This document shows, one piece after another, positions 46,890-58,930 of a DNA stretch of 64,000 nucleotides. The DNA lies in the NCBI RefSeq assembly GCF_030867095.1, contig NC_081827.1:215197310-215261309 (forward strand). Reading direction: 5' to 3'. The notes beneath the pieces were generated by a model that saw only the letters and a list, made by a program, of their open reading frames with translations, made no database searches and was not told the origin of the DNA. Source of the DNA: Alligator mississippiensis (taxonomy: Eukaryota > Chordata > Crocodylia > Alligatoridae). A program made the position numbers and the translations under genes. How positions within the stretch are numbered: the first letter of the stretch is position 1; the number at the start of each line of letters is the position of its first letter.

Positions 46890-47760
46890 GTGTTTCCTAT
46901 TGGAAAATTGACAAATTTCTGATAAAAAAATCTCAATGTCACTCTATAAAATACTCTGAAATCCATGTTCCTCCACAATTAAAACAAAAGAACACTAGAT
47001 ATATATAGAGACAGACAGAGACAGCAATCAGTTGGGCAACGTTTTACTGATATATCTACAGTGTTAAAGCCTACCAGTGTCTCTATCATCATAATAAAGT
47101 GAATTCTAAATACCTATATGTTTTGCTGCCCCCCCACAGGGGTTACAGCCCCCCAACAGGGCCCACATGCCCCATCCCAACTTGCTCCCCCAGCCCCCTG
47201 ATTGCTGCCCTGCCTGGCCCCATCCCCTGCCAGCTCCTGCAGTTCCCCAATGGCTGCCCCACCCAGCCCCACCCCCGCACTTCCCTAGACCCCCCATTGG
47301 CTGCAGGGATTGCGGGGGACTAGGGGGGGGGACTTGGGGGACAGCTGGGAGATGGGTCCAGACACGGCAGGGATTGGGGAGGCTCAGAGGGCAGGTGGGG
47401 GTGGGGCTGGGTGAGGCAGGGACGGGGGGGAGGCTGGGGGTGGGGCCAGGATGGGCGGGGATCGGGGGGCTCAGCAGGCAGGCGGGGGATAGGGCTGGGT
47501 GGACCAGGGATCGGGTGGGTTGGGGGAGTGGGCGCCCATCAGGGGTCCCTCCCATGGGCCTCTCCCCACTCCTCCAGCCCCCCGACCCCTTACTTACCAG
47601 CACTGCAGCCTGGGTCCATCTCCCTGCTGCCAGCATACTGCCTGCTTCAGCACCAGGGCGAGGGCCAACCATAGAGACGCTCTGGCAGCCAGAGCATCTC
47701 TGTGGAGGATCCAGCCTCTGATTGCCTCAGGACATGCCCCGCATTTTTCTGAACAAGAGC
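46890..47760. repeat. unclassified interspersed repeat, copy B
   Basis: AT-rich half (AAATACTCTGAAATCC; GTTTTACTGATATATC; AAGTGAATTCTAAATACC) matches copy A at 36340-37650. The GC-rich half (47130-47620) is very G-rich on the plus strand and ends with ACTTACCAG at 47592-47600, the inverse of the CTGGTAAGT motif found in the hAT-like foldback elements. A 29-nt near-perfect palindrome follows at 47673-47701. Confidence 0.45.
47673..47701. repeat. 29-nt near-perfect palindrome
   Basis: AGAGACGCTCTGGC and GCCAGAGCATCTCT are inverse copies with one mismatch, separated by a single A. Confidence 0.9.
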
Positions 47761-49716
47761 ATACAGGTGGTGACTTAATGTGTTTTAACTTATGCACATT
47801 AATACCATTTCTTAAATTAACTCCCTGTGCAGATAGTACTAATTCTTCAGCATGTATACATTTCAGTCATTTTAAATATAGTCACAAAGATGTTTTTAAG
47901 AAGTTGCCTTAAATATGAAAAAGAATAATAAAAATATTAGAGTATTTTTGTGGTACTAATTTTGTGTTGAACTGAAGACAATGTCATTGCCAGAATTGCT
48001 TTTATGTTATGCTGCCACCAACTTTTCATCAGTGGGTTGAATTTGGTATTGAGACTGTGTATTAATAGGGTACAAAGTGTCATGAGGACATCTGATATGG
48101 CTTTTTGCTAGCCAGAACAGGGGTAGATTGCAGCTTTGGGATTAGGCTGGAAAGAGGCTTGTCTTCTGTTTTCCTCTCTATTGCGGGGGAAAAACTTTTT
48201 TATTGCAAGGAGAGGGGATGTTGAACTCCTAATTTTTTTTAGGTTGTTCCAGTAAAGCCTGAATGTAACCAGACCTTCTTCCAAGCCCCACCAGTCTCCT
48301 TATGAGCATGTGAGTGCTCTGGCTTTATTAGAATGTGGATAGTTTGTAAAAAAAAAAAAAAAAAAGGGTTTATTTTAATGTCTGCAGAATGTGACTTTGA
48401 ATTGTCTAGTTGATTACACTATTGGCTATTCAGGCTCTGTAAGGTAGCATCTAGAAAGAAAACAGCTAGTATTGTGCAAGTATTGTAACAGACTCCATAT
48501 GAACAATGAAAATTCTCTGTGAACCTTTCATGAGCTCTCTGTACACCAATAATTATTTGCTAGGCAATGAACAAATGCATGTATGCATTAATGAATGCAG
48601 AAATTAATACCTTAATTAAACTAATTAATATATTTCAGGGAGGCAAGGATTTCTGGGGTGATATCTTTTATTGAACCAATGGCATGGTTGAGATAAAGTT
48701 AGACAAGCTTTCAAATGCTAGGCATCCTTCATCAGGTCTGAGGGGGGAAACACAGCTCAGAAGCAATTATCAAGCAGATATAAAAAGAAATTCAGTAAAT
48801 GCTATTTGTTAATTATGATGTGTCAATATTCTGAAGGGCTTCCCCTTTATCATGATAATTTGTCTTTCTCTGGTTAGGCCTGAGTTAGCTTTTGTTCATC
48901 TGAATTCCAGTTATATTATTGCCATGGGATAATGGGAAGACTGCAGTGTAAACGCATATAACTTTCAACCTTGAAAACCTTTGTATTATCGATGTGGTAG
49001 TTCTCACTCTCTCCTACAGGCTTTAGATAAACGTTGACTAGAAGCAGTGACAACATGCAGCCCTAGTGGAGCACCCCAGGTGAGAACCCTAAGAGAAGAA
49101 GCAGCTGCTCATCATGATACTCCAAGGTCTATCAGAAAGCATAAGGCATCACTGAGTCAAAGCAGCACCATGCACTTTTGCCAAGATTGTACACCTGAAG
49201 GAAGAGAGGCAACGTTGCTATAGTTTATAATAAATATAACAAACCCTAATTGGTTTCCTTGAGGAGATATTTTTGTAAGGTTTTCCATGCACATGGCTTT
49301 CATTTGCAAATAGACTGAGACATGGGAATGTCTTAGCTATTTATGAAGATCTTAAATTACTTAAGTAAAAGTCTGTGATTATTGCCGAGTCTTGTTGAGA
49401 AGATAATTATCTTGAACATTAAGAACACATCTACAAAGAAATCCAGGGAAGCTATTATGTTTCTGGCTCTATGTTTTTAGAGTAATTTCTTGAGGAAATT
49501 CTGGGCAGATGGTATAGGTGATTTTACAGGGGATTGTGAGCTATTTTCCAACAGCTTCATTTGAAGGTTTATTAAACATTCCAAACACTTTGCAGTACCT
49601 GAATGAAATGGGTCTTGGTCCACAGCTGAAACTAAGTTTGTTTGCTTGCTTGTTTTAAAAATATATATAGAGTAGAATTATTGCATTCAGAATTTGGGGG
49701 GGGGGGGATATAAAGG
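47761..49716. other. AT-rich intronic sequence with one repeat-like motif
   Basis: Mostly unique. About 48640-48760 (TTTTATTGAACCAATGGC ... CAAGCTTTCAAATGC ... CCTTCATCAGGTCTGAG) resembles a widespread amniote interspersed repeat I cannot name. A run of 18 or so A lies near 48350. Confidence 0.45.
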
Positions 49717-51198
49717 TTCATAGATTCATAGATGTTAGGGTCGGAAGGGATAGATCATCGAGTCCAACCCCCTGCATAGGCAGGAAAGAGTGCTGGGTCT
49801 AGATGACCCCAGCTAGATGCTCATCTATCCTCCTCTTGAAGACCCCCAGGGTAGGGGAGAGCACCACCTCCCTTGGGAGCCCGTTCCAGACCTTGGCCAC
49901 TCGAACTGTGAAGAAGTTCTTCCTAATGTCCAGTCTAAATCTGCTCTCTGCTAGCTTGTAGCCATTGTTTCTTGTAACCCCTGGGGGCGCCTTGGTGAAT
50001 AAATCCTCACCAATTCCCTTCTGTGCCCCCGTGATGAACTTATAGGCAGCCACAAGGTTGCCTCTCAACCTTCTCTTGTGGGGGCTGAAAAGGTCCAGGT
50101 TCTCTAGTCTCTCCTCATAGGGCTTGGTCTGCAAGCCCTTAACCATACGAGTGGCCCTTCTCTAGACCCTCTCCAGGTTATCCGTATCCCTCTTGAAGTG
50201 TGACGCCCAGAATTGCATGCAGTACTCCAACTTCGGTCTGACCAGCGCCCGATAGAGGGGAGGTATCACCTCCTTTGATCTATTCGTCATGCATCTGCTG
50301 ATGCACGATAAAATGCCATTGGCTTTTCTGATGGCTTTGTCACACTGCCAACTCATGTTCATTTTGGAGTCCACTAGGACTCCAAGATCTCTTTCCACTT
50401 CCGTGCCTCCAAGCAGGTCATTCCCTAGGCTGTAGGTGTGCTGGACATTTTTCCTCCCTAGGTGCAGCACTTTGCATTTCTCCTTGTTGAACTGCATTCT
50501 GTTGTTTTCTGCCCACTTGTCCAACCTATCCAGGTCTGCCTGCAGCTGTCCCCTGCCCTCCGGCATGTCCACTTCTCCCCATAGCTTTGTCTCATCTGCA
50601 AACTTGGACAGAGTACATTTCACTCCCTTGTCCAAGTTGCTGATGAAGACATTAAAGAGTATCAGTCCAAGGACCGAGCCCTGCGGGACCCCACTGCCCA
50701 CACCCTTCCAGGTCGAAACCGACCCATCCACCACGACTCTCTGGGTGCGACCCTCCAGCCAATTCGCCACCCACTGGACTGTGTAGTCGTCCAAGTCGCA
50801 GCCTCTTAACTTGTTCACCAGTATGGGGTGGGATACCGTATCGAAGGCCTTCCTGAAGTCTAAGTATACGACATCCACCCCTCCTCCTGTGTCCAGGCAT
50901 TTCGTAACCTGGTCATAAAAAGAGACTAGATTAGTCAGGCACGATCTACCTGCTACGAACCCGTGCTGGTTTCCCCTCAGCATAATTTGTCCTGCCGGGC
51001 TCTCGCAAATGTGAGCCTTGATAATTTTTTCAAAGATTTTGCCAAGGATGGAGGTGAGACTGACAGGTCTATAGTTGCCTGGGTCCTCCTTCCTCCCCTT
51101 CTTGAAAATGGGGACCACATTGGCCCTTTTCCAGTCCTCCGGGACTAGGCCCATGCGCCATGAGCGTTCAAATATTCCCGCCAGTGGCTCTGCAATGA
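49717..51198 (-). mobile_element. 5'-truncated CR1, same subfamily as the 20-kb copy
   Basis: Minus-strand CR1 covering the RT domain to the 3' end. It finishes in ATCTATGA ATCTATGA at 49717. Homology with the 20-kb copy begins abruptly at GCAGAGCCACTGG (51198), so it is a typical 5'-truncated insertion. The left flank is a G-run and the right flank is T-rich; no clear target duplication. Sequence identity to the 20-kb copy is high along the whole length. Confidence 0.95.
49799..51198 (-). pseudogene. CR1 ORF2 fragment (RT and C-terminal domain), one in-frame stop
   Basis: One reading frame runs from AEPLAGIFERSW to the natural end LAGVI. The only break is TAG at 50164-50162 (CAG expected, in ERVQRRAT). 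There is no frameshift, unlike the 20-kb copy. RT boxes: YLDFRKAFDTVSH and GVPQGSVLG are intact, but FADD reads FADE because GAC has become GAG at 50593-50591, removing one catalytic aspartate. Apparent protein start residues upstream of AEPLAG come from flanking DNA. Confidence 0.93.
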
Positions 51199-54100
51199 GG
51201 TATTTTTTTTGCATTTGCAAATTTAAAAAAAACAATGAATGCATTTAGGTGCTTTCATTTTTGGGTGCCCATCTTAAAAGATATCAGATTTTTCCCCAAA
51301 TTCAGCTAATACAACAATTTTTTGGAAAAAAACAGGCCTCTTTCAAGGTTTCAAGGCCCCAAGTTGTATACCCAAAATCACTACTTGCTTTAAAAAATGT
51401 GGCAGTTAAACTTTCAGTGTATTATGGCAACCATGCCACTTATTTATGCTGACAAATCTCATTAACACATATATATTATGCAGTGACTGGCTGTTTAAGG
51501 TGTCTTGCTATTGCTCCAGCTGTGTCTGAGACTTGTTCTAGACTCCTTCTGAAGGCTGCAGTCTGAACAGCAGTAAATGGGTCATTTGTGCAGAGGCAGA
51601 CAGATGTGATGGTAGGCACACAATTCTCATGTGTGCTGTTAGGTACAGAAACTAGTGTGAATTAACCATTCAAGTCTTAGTCAAAGCTTTGACCTTTTGC
51701 TTATACTGGTACATTGCTGTGTGAAAATATTTGGTCAATGGGAATTGATTTGAAAGATTTTCAGAACATTCTTTTTATTTTTCAGTATTCCTGGCTGCCT
51801 TCCTCTCTTGTTAAAGAAGAATCAGAGTGGCCACAAATGGAGGAAGTTTACTAAAACTGATCAGCCAGATTTAGTCAGAACATCAGTCAGTTCCATTTAG
51901 AAATTTCAATAACTATGACTCAGTTATTGAAAGTTTCATAACTGTTTAAAAAGCTGCTGCTCCCTTCTAGAAAAAATTGTAACCCCCCCCAAATCTACTT
52001 ACGTATATACTTTTGTATTATCCACTCTGTTCTTTATTAGTAAATAGATACGAATAGAATTTTTTTTCCCTGATGCAGCCTATTTAAAAACAATTAAATT
52101 CTATTTTCATTGTTTCTTTTCCTTTGCTTTATTTTTCAAAATATATTTGCATAAATAACAAGTTGTTAAAAAGGAAAAGGAATATGCACCTATTTTTGTC
52201 AACCCAGCAATTGACATGCTTAAAATGTAGCAAGCACTTTTCACCATGTACAAACAGTGCATTGTGTTTCAGTCAAATAGTAAAAGAACACAGCTTGGAA
52301 ATACGTTCTTCAGTAAAAGTGCCAGTTTTGGTTTATGATGTCTCAGGGGACTGAATTACCTGTAAGCATCCAATAAATACAAGGGTGTGTGAAAATGTGG
52401 CTTTAAGCCACTGGACTAGCAGTATATCAGGCCAGGGTCCCAACCTAAGTTAAAGCAACTTCCAGGTCTAACTTGCACACCTATCAATGGTCCCATTGAA
52501 GTACAGAGGTCCAAGCCTGGTTCCCTGGGCCATATTCTTAATAGAAGGGAGAGGCATAAAAGCTGCTATGCTGGCTCCACTTCATGCAAGTCTCTCAATT
52601 TTCTAGGTACCTCTTGGGGTCAGATAAAACTGGTGTAGGGTAAAGTAGTTGCTGCCCAAGTCTGCTTATCCAGAAGCAAGTATTAGAATTCTGTGTTTGT
52701 GTTTTTCTTTCTTTCTTTTTTTGTGGTGAGGCTGGGGTTGGGGGGGGGGAGGGGGGAGGGGAGGGAGGGGTTATAAAATTTCTGTCATTAAATTGGGGAA
52801 CAGAAACCATATAATGGGACAGCAGTAATAGTTGAAGCTTTCAATTCCAGAATGATTTAGTAAAAAATTTCACCCTAGTTAGTGAATGTTTGCAAAACCC
52901 CCCTAAAATAATCAAAGAAGTTAGTCAGGATAGGTTCACTAACAATTCAATGGCCAGCAAAGGAGTGATATTAGCTTTTGGATCCCATTGTTTAATCTAC
53001 TTTAATTTAAAAAACAGCTTTTTTAAATGCCAGGTCTTTTTTTCAAAGTTTTGATTTCGGCAGAAATCAAGATCTTCTGAAAACTGACATTATTTATTTT
53101 ATAATTTTTGACACCTCCCTTAGGTATAATATTATAATTAGGTAATTTTAATAGGGAAATAAGAAGTATGAATATACAGGTGTGGGTGAGTGGAGCATCA
53201 GCTTTAGGTGCTGATTTAGAGTGGATGCCAGAATAGCTTTTCACAGGGAGGCTTCAGTGGCAATGGCAGCAACAGCTTTGGGTCTTTGAGTGCCCAGGGC
53301 AGGTAAGCTCTCTCTGCCCTGGATGTAAAACTTGCTAGTTATTCCTTTGCCTAGAGATTAGCCAAACTAAGGGAATGGCTTTCTAAAAAAATTAGCAACC
53401 TAGTAACATCAAATATCAGGCTTTAACCAGAAATGGTTCGGATCCAGGCTCAATTTTATTCAATTCCAACAAAATTTGGGGCTCTAGTAACTACAAATAA
53501 GTAGTTCTGGTTTGGGGGCATTTCAGCACAGGCTTCATCTCATTGGACTTAATAGGAGCTTTGCCATTGATTTCAATAGCAGCAGGTTGTATATGCAAAT
53601 ACTCTTAGGAAAGAAGTGAAATGAAGAAAATAAACAGTATATGAGCAGAATAATTTTAAGCAGAATGCTTTTTCCAAGTTGTCCAGGAGATGTCAAGTGT
53701 CAAATCTGTGCATTTTTTTTTCTTCCTGAATGCCTTTCAGAAACAATTTTAAAAGCATTCTCTGACTTCATGTTGTGATAGGTCATTTGTGATTACATCA
53801 ATCATGTCCTGTTACAGCAGTAACATGTAAATTACACCTCGGTGGGGTTATAAACTGATGCAAATAACACATTTCACTTTAGGTTACCATAGCCACAGCC
53901 ATTATTTTCTATAGCTATTGTACTGTGCTCTATTGTGAAATCTCACAGCAAGATTCCTTACTTCATGTCACCACTAAATTGGTTATAATATTTTGCATCT
54001 AATGTAAAGTTTAGGACAGAAAAGACCGCTTTTTGTTCTAAAACATTTTGCTTTATAGGGGGAAAATCTTTAGTGGCTCTTTAACAAATTCTTTATTACT

Positions 54101-57100
54101 CATGAAAGCTTTACCTACATTATTTACTATCAGAGTCAATAGGTTAAATTACCTTGAGGTAACAGCAATTCAAATCAAGTATATTGCTAGTCCTGTCTTA
54201 ATCTTCCTAAACTTCACCATTTCATTTTCTTAGCATTCATAGAGATGCCTGCAATGTGGTGGCTTGGCTATGACTGTAAGAATAGATGACAATGGCCTTG
54301 ATTATATAAAGCCCTGTCCTGGCAGTATTGCCATTCTCAATTAATCTGTGTCAGAAAAAGAAGGACTAACAATAATGTGCAGACTGGAACATCTGAAATC
54401 ATGCTTACAGTGTCTGTGGTGATGATAACTCACTGAACTGGATAATGAATCCGCTTCCCATAACTCACAGGCTATCAGTAGTATATCAGAGCACAACTAC
54501 AAACAATTAAAACTTTGGGATTTACTGGGCAAAGTTCTGAAAAAGTTTTAACCCTTATCCTTCAAGGTATCCGTCACAATGCTTTGGGTATTTTTATTGC
54601 CTAGTTTAATTCCAAGAAAAGGTATCACCACTTGGAAAGTCTTCATTCTTGGCATATTTTATGACCTGCCACCAACCATACCCATAAGCAGAATTACTTA
54701 AGTAATTACCTGTTTTAGCTCTTGTGTGTACAGTGATTATGTTTTAATATTATTTGTCAATAATAACAAGGAAATAACATGTGTTTAGTCTGTCAAGCAT
54801 ATCTGTGAAGCAGATACGAAAAGCTGAAAACCTGCATTACACAAGAGTAGGAGAGTAAAGTGTTATAATTATGCAATTCTCAGGCTTAAAGCAGGGGTTG
54901 AATTTAACTTCCCAGGCAGCTTTATTTTTTTTAAGGTGGTACGAACCAGTTTGCAGATGCCTAACTGAAGGTATTTAGCTTGTGAAACTCAAAGACCTTC
55001 TATATAGCTATTTGATTTGCACAGCTCCTTCCAAGCACAAAGCTTTAATGACCAACCTGTGTGAAGGATTTATTCACAAGGGACAGGGAAAGAATCCTCT
55101 TCTGCAGCCAGCAGCAGAAACTCATGAAGGCTGCTTCCACACTGCTGGATTGCATCTGGTATTATGATTGCTGCAGTCATTCTCCAAGAAGAGCGTGTGT
55201 GCTCCATTGCTAACCCCAAGAAGCCAAAAATCCTGAATCTGTAAGGAGTCAGTGCAGCGGACAGACCTTTGCTCTCAGCTGGCCCTGTTTACCAGATTGG
55301 GCCTGGCTAGCAGTCTACCTACCCCTCACCCCTGCCCATGGTCCCAGTTACCTGCATGAGGGTGCCTGATGTGCTGAAAGCAGAGGATTCTCAGCCTTTC
55401 TTGAGAACAGGAGGGATGCTTTTCTAGCTTACTTATTTGTTTCTGAGCCTTGTCTGACTGTGTGTTCCTTGTTCCTATTTCTTAGCTCTGAGTCTGGCTC
55501 TGGACTCCAGCCTGAATGTGTATTTAGCTTCTAGTCCCTGACAGCCAGCTCCTGGCTTCAGTCTACATTCTTACTTCCTGACAGCTGGCTCCTGCCTTGT
55601 GACTTTAATTTGGCAATTGCTTATGAACCTAGTCCCTTTCAGTCATAGCTACCTGCTTTGGATCTCATAGCTGGTGACTCGAATCAGGATCCTTCCTGTC
55701 AGCTCCTAATCCCCTGGTTTGTGGATCTTTCTTTGGTAACCCCCCAGATCTTGGTCCCCACCTTACCTCAACCTTTTGACTGGTCTGTTCCTGATCCCCC
55801 TGATCCAAGGTGTCTAGTGTTGAGCTCTGAATGCCCACATCCCAGTCATACCCCAGTAGAATCGGGCCTCTAAAAATGTTGAAGATGACCTAAAATGATG
55901 ATATTTTATTTAAAACATTTAAAATTCTTTTTATTTCTCTTCTGGTGTTTGAATCCTTCAGGTTCATGTTTTCAAGCTTTTCCCTTCAAACTTGAGGGCT
56001 ATGAATTTACACTTTTGAGAAATGAAATCTGAGACTGGCAAGCAATCACTTGACTGCAGCACCTGATACTTTAAAGGCCAGTAATGAACATTATGAGGTT
56101 CATGATAAAATTGTTGGAGGCAGCAAAACTGTTGCCGGCAGCAGGTGCAACACCCCCTCGCAGGTGATACACTCCCTTTCTTCTTTTCATATACACACTC
56201 TGCTCCAAGCCTTCAGAAAATGCGCTACATGGTGAGATTCAGTGAGATCCCATGGTGTTTGGCTTTGAGGTCTAAATAAGATTGGTCCCCAGAAGTTTGA
56301 TGTTTCTAAATTCTCTCTGTGATACAGATGTTGATACATTTATACAAGCTGTTGCCATCATAATTACATCTCTCTCTATTACAAAATTAGTAAAAAATAC
56401 ACCTATTTTAATTACTAGGTCCCAAACTAGAAAAATTAGAGACATGTTTCAACCAGATAATTTGCCTCCTGAATACGGTGCATTTTAATAAAAGTACCTT
56501 TTTATTCCCTGGTCAATGATGTTTTCCAGGCACTTTTTTCCCCCTAACTGATGTCCCTTTAAATATAACAGACACCTAGCTGCAGATCTAAAATAGCCAT
56601 TTGCTGGATGTCTACAGCTGGTTGCATCTCCCTCCCCTCCAGCTGGTAAATATTCATGTTATGCTTTTTCTTGCTCATCTTCCCCTAATTAAATTGGAGA
56701 CTGCTGTGTTATTCTTATGAAAGAACAAGTCTTCCAAATTATTTTAAAAGGTGGGAATTTTCCTGTGTGTGGCTTGGGGCTGGGTTCACCTGTGAATTAT
56801 GTTACATGCATGCATTGCTAACCTGAACTAGTCACCTGCCTTTCTTAAACACCATGGGAAATATCATCACTTAGAATAATTTATCATAGCTCCACTGAAG
56901 TCAATGCTGTTACATGGTCGATTGATCTCAATGAAAATATGATGGTTTCTTTCCGCAGATCTCACTCCATGATTACAAGAGTTCCTTATAACTATTAACA
57001 TAAATTGACAGAAAGTATCTCTGCATTTTCTAACAAAAAATGGCTGTCCACATTTTAAGAGGAAAATATGTTTGTCCTGTAGATCAAGCATGAAGATTTT

Positions 57101-57401
57101 TAACCAAAAAGCAGGACATTTCAGAAAGCTGTGAACATGCCAGATACTATGCCTGTGATAATAATGGACACTCTTCTGCAAGTGTAGATGTAGATGTTTC
57201 TACTAGTGAACTACAATAATGTATATTGCAGTGCTTATAAGGAGCCCTGACTGCTTGCTGCTAGTCTCATATTCTCCAAGCCAGTGAATATAATGGCATC
57301 TTGTAGGAAGGACAGATTTCTCACCATCCAGTTGGCCAGTATTGTCAGTAGGGTTTCTTGAAGTTTCAGTTTAAAGCACCAACATATTTCATTCTGCTTA
57401 C
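51199..57401. other. long unique AT-rich intronic stretch
   Basis: No exon, RNA gene or clear transposon. A G-rich tract lies at 52741-52770 (separate entry). At about 55490-55600 related CTGACAGCCAGCTCCTGGCTTC-like units recur, possibly part of an old LTR. A segment near 53540-53590 resembles a degenerate CATTGATTTCAATGG-type amniote repeat. Confidence 0.5.
52741..52770. repeat. G-rich tract with quadruplex-forming pattern
   Basis: Five or more G-runs of 3-9 separated by single A bases, on the plus strand, which is antisense to B3GALT1. Confidence 0.8.
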
Positions 57402-58349
57402 TAGAGGTGCACTGATATTTCGGTCTGATATCAGATCAGCACCTATATAGAGAAAAGGAACTGCATTGGAAATCAGCCTCATTTGGCTGATAAATGCCTG
57501 TGCATGTGTGCAGCTGCAGCGCAGCACGTAGGTGGTGAGAAGCACAGCCCAGCAGCTTGCATGCAGCTGATAAGCCTGTTGTGGTGGAAGGGGAGGGGGG
57601 AGGGAAGGGACATAGGGGGACAGATTAATGCCCCTCACAGTGAGGGAGAGAGTGGGGCAAGGGCTAGGGCAGGGTCTGTCCAGCTGGGGTCGGGTGGGGT
57701 GTGGGACGGAGCACAGAAGGGCACAGGGGGGGAGGGGGAGGTGTGCATCTGGATCTCTGCGGCGGGGGCTGGGGGTGGGGGCTGCAGCTGCAGGCTGGGG
57801 CTCTGCCGGGCTCTTCCAGGTGTGTGTGGGGGGCTTGGCCAGGGCTGCACTCAGGGCAGGCAGCAGCACTAGGAGGGGGGTACAGGGGGGCTATGGTGAA
57901 TTTGGGGGGGGCTGCAGCCCCCCTGTAGCCCTCCTCCCAGTGCTGCCATTGCTCACCCTGATCATAGCCTGGCTTTGCCCTGGGCTCTTCTTGGTGTGGG
58001 CTGCCCCAGCTCTAGCCTGCAGCTGCAGATCCCTCATGCAGATCCCTCCGGGCTCTCCTGGGGTGCATGCAGTGGTGGGAGCTGCCTCCCCCATGCCCCC
58101 AGGATGAGCTCCGGCTCCATCCCGTGCCTCGCCCCAGTTGGGCAGTGCCTGCCCCAGCCCCTGCCCCACTCCTCCATCACCAGGGGAGCCAGGATCTGCC
58201 CCCACCATGTCCCTTCCCTCCCCACTCCACCACAACAGACTTACCAGCTGCATGCAGTTCTCCACACTGTATCGGAAATCGGAACGGTATGCCTCCTTAA
58301 AAATTGGCTATCGGTATTGGCCCCCAAAATCTCTATCAGTGCAGTCCTA
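57402..58349 (-). mobile_element. hAT-like foldback element, GTGCACTGATA family, copy 2
   Basis: Starts TAGAGGTGCACTGATA and ends TATCAGTGCAGTCCTA, terminal inverted repeats of about 16 bp. The flanks are CTGCTTAC and GTACTTAC (6 of 8, last five identical). Beyond the termini the element folds back: about 250 bp of the left half (57565-57830) recur inverted in the right half (58010-58255). The right arm holds ACTTACCAG at 58239-58247; the left-arm equivalent has decayed to CTGATAAGC. It is in the opposite orientation to the copy at 5101-6185. No transposase frame; the GC-rich open frames on both strands are artefacts of the arms. Confidence 0.8.
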
Positions 58350-58629
58350 GTACTTACATATTTAGATGCCATATGATCAATGCAAAAGCCCAGATTTTCA
58401 ATAGTTTTAAAAGGCATGCAGAATAATTTTAAGCTCCTCCATTGGTACATGCAAAACCCATTCTTTTGTACATACAAGCCAATTTATTGAATGCCTGTGT
58501 ATTGCTATGCATTTGTATACCTTAAAACATAATAAATTAATACACAGATGTTCTTGTGCATCCAAATGAGAAAATTTGGCCTCCTTGTGCACAAATATTA
58601 AAAAATGGGCAGAAATTTATGCCCTAAGC

Positions 58630-58930
58630 CAGGGGTATCAAGCATATGGCCTGTGACCCCAATTTGGGCCATAGAGCCTCTGTATCTGGTCCAGCAGGCT
58701 ACCAGAGAGCACCAAAATTTGGACCGTTGGCCCTGTCAGGCATGGCCATTGATGAACTAGGCTTGTGCTCTTGCCATCTCTGCCCCTGCCCCCACTGGGC
58801 CCTGTAATCACTCCAGCTGCTGCTAGATCTCATGCTGCCCCCACCCCACCGCTGGACCCTCCCTCCCCACCACACTGGACCCTTCACTGCCTCGGCCCCC
58901 TGCCACCACTGGACCCTGCATCAGAGGGAA
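58630..58930. mobile_element. hAT fragment (left end)
   Basis: CAGGGGTATCAAGCATATGGCC followed by TGTGACCCCAATTTGGGCC is a typical Charlie-like hAT start. No opposite end was found; the right boundary is arbitrary. Confidence 0.45.

Noticed and set aside
47167..47721. Frames of up to 188 codons on both strands
   Set aside because: The G-rich repeat composition removes stop codons. No domain recognised.
57366..58376. Frames of 120-167 codons on both strands
   Set aside because: They are translations of the inverted arms of the 57402-58349 element.
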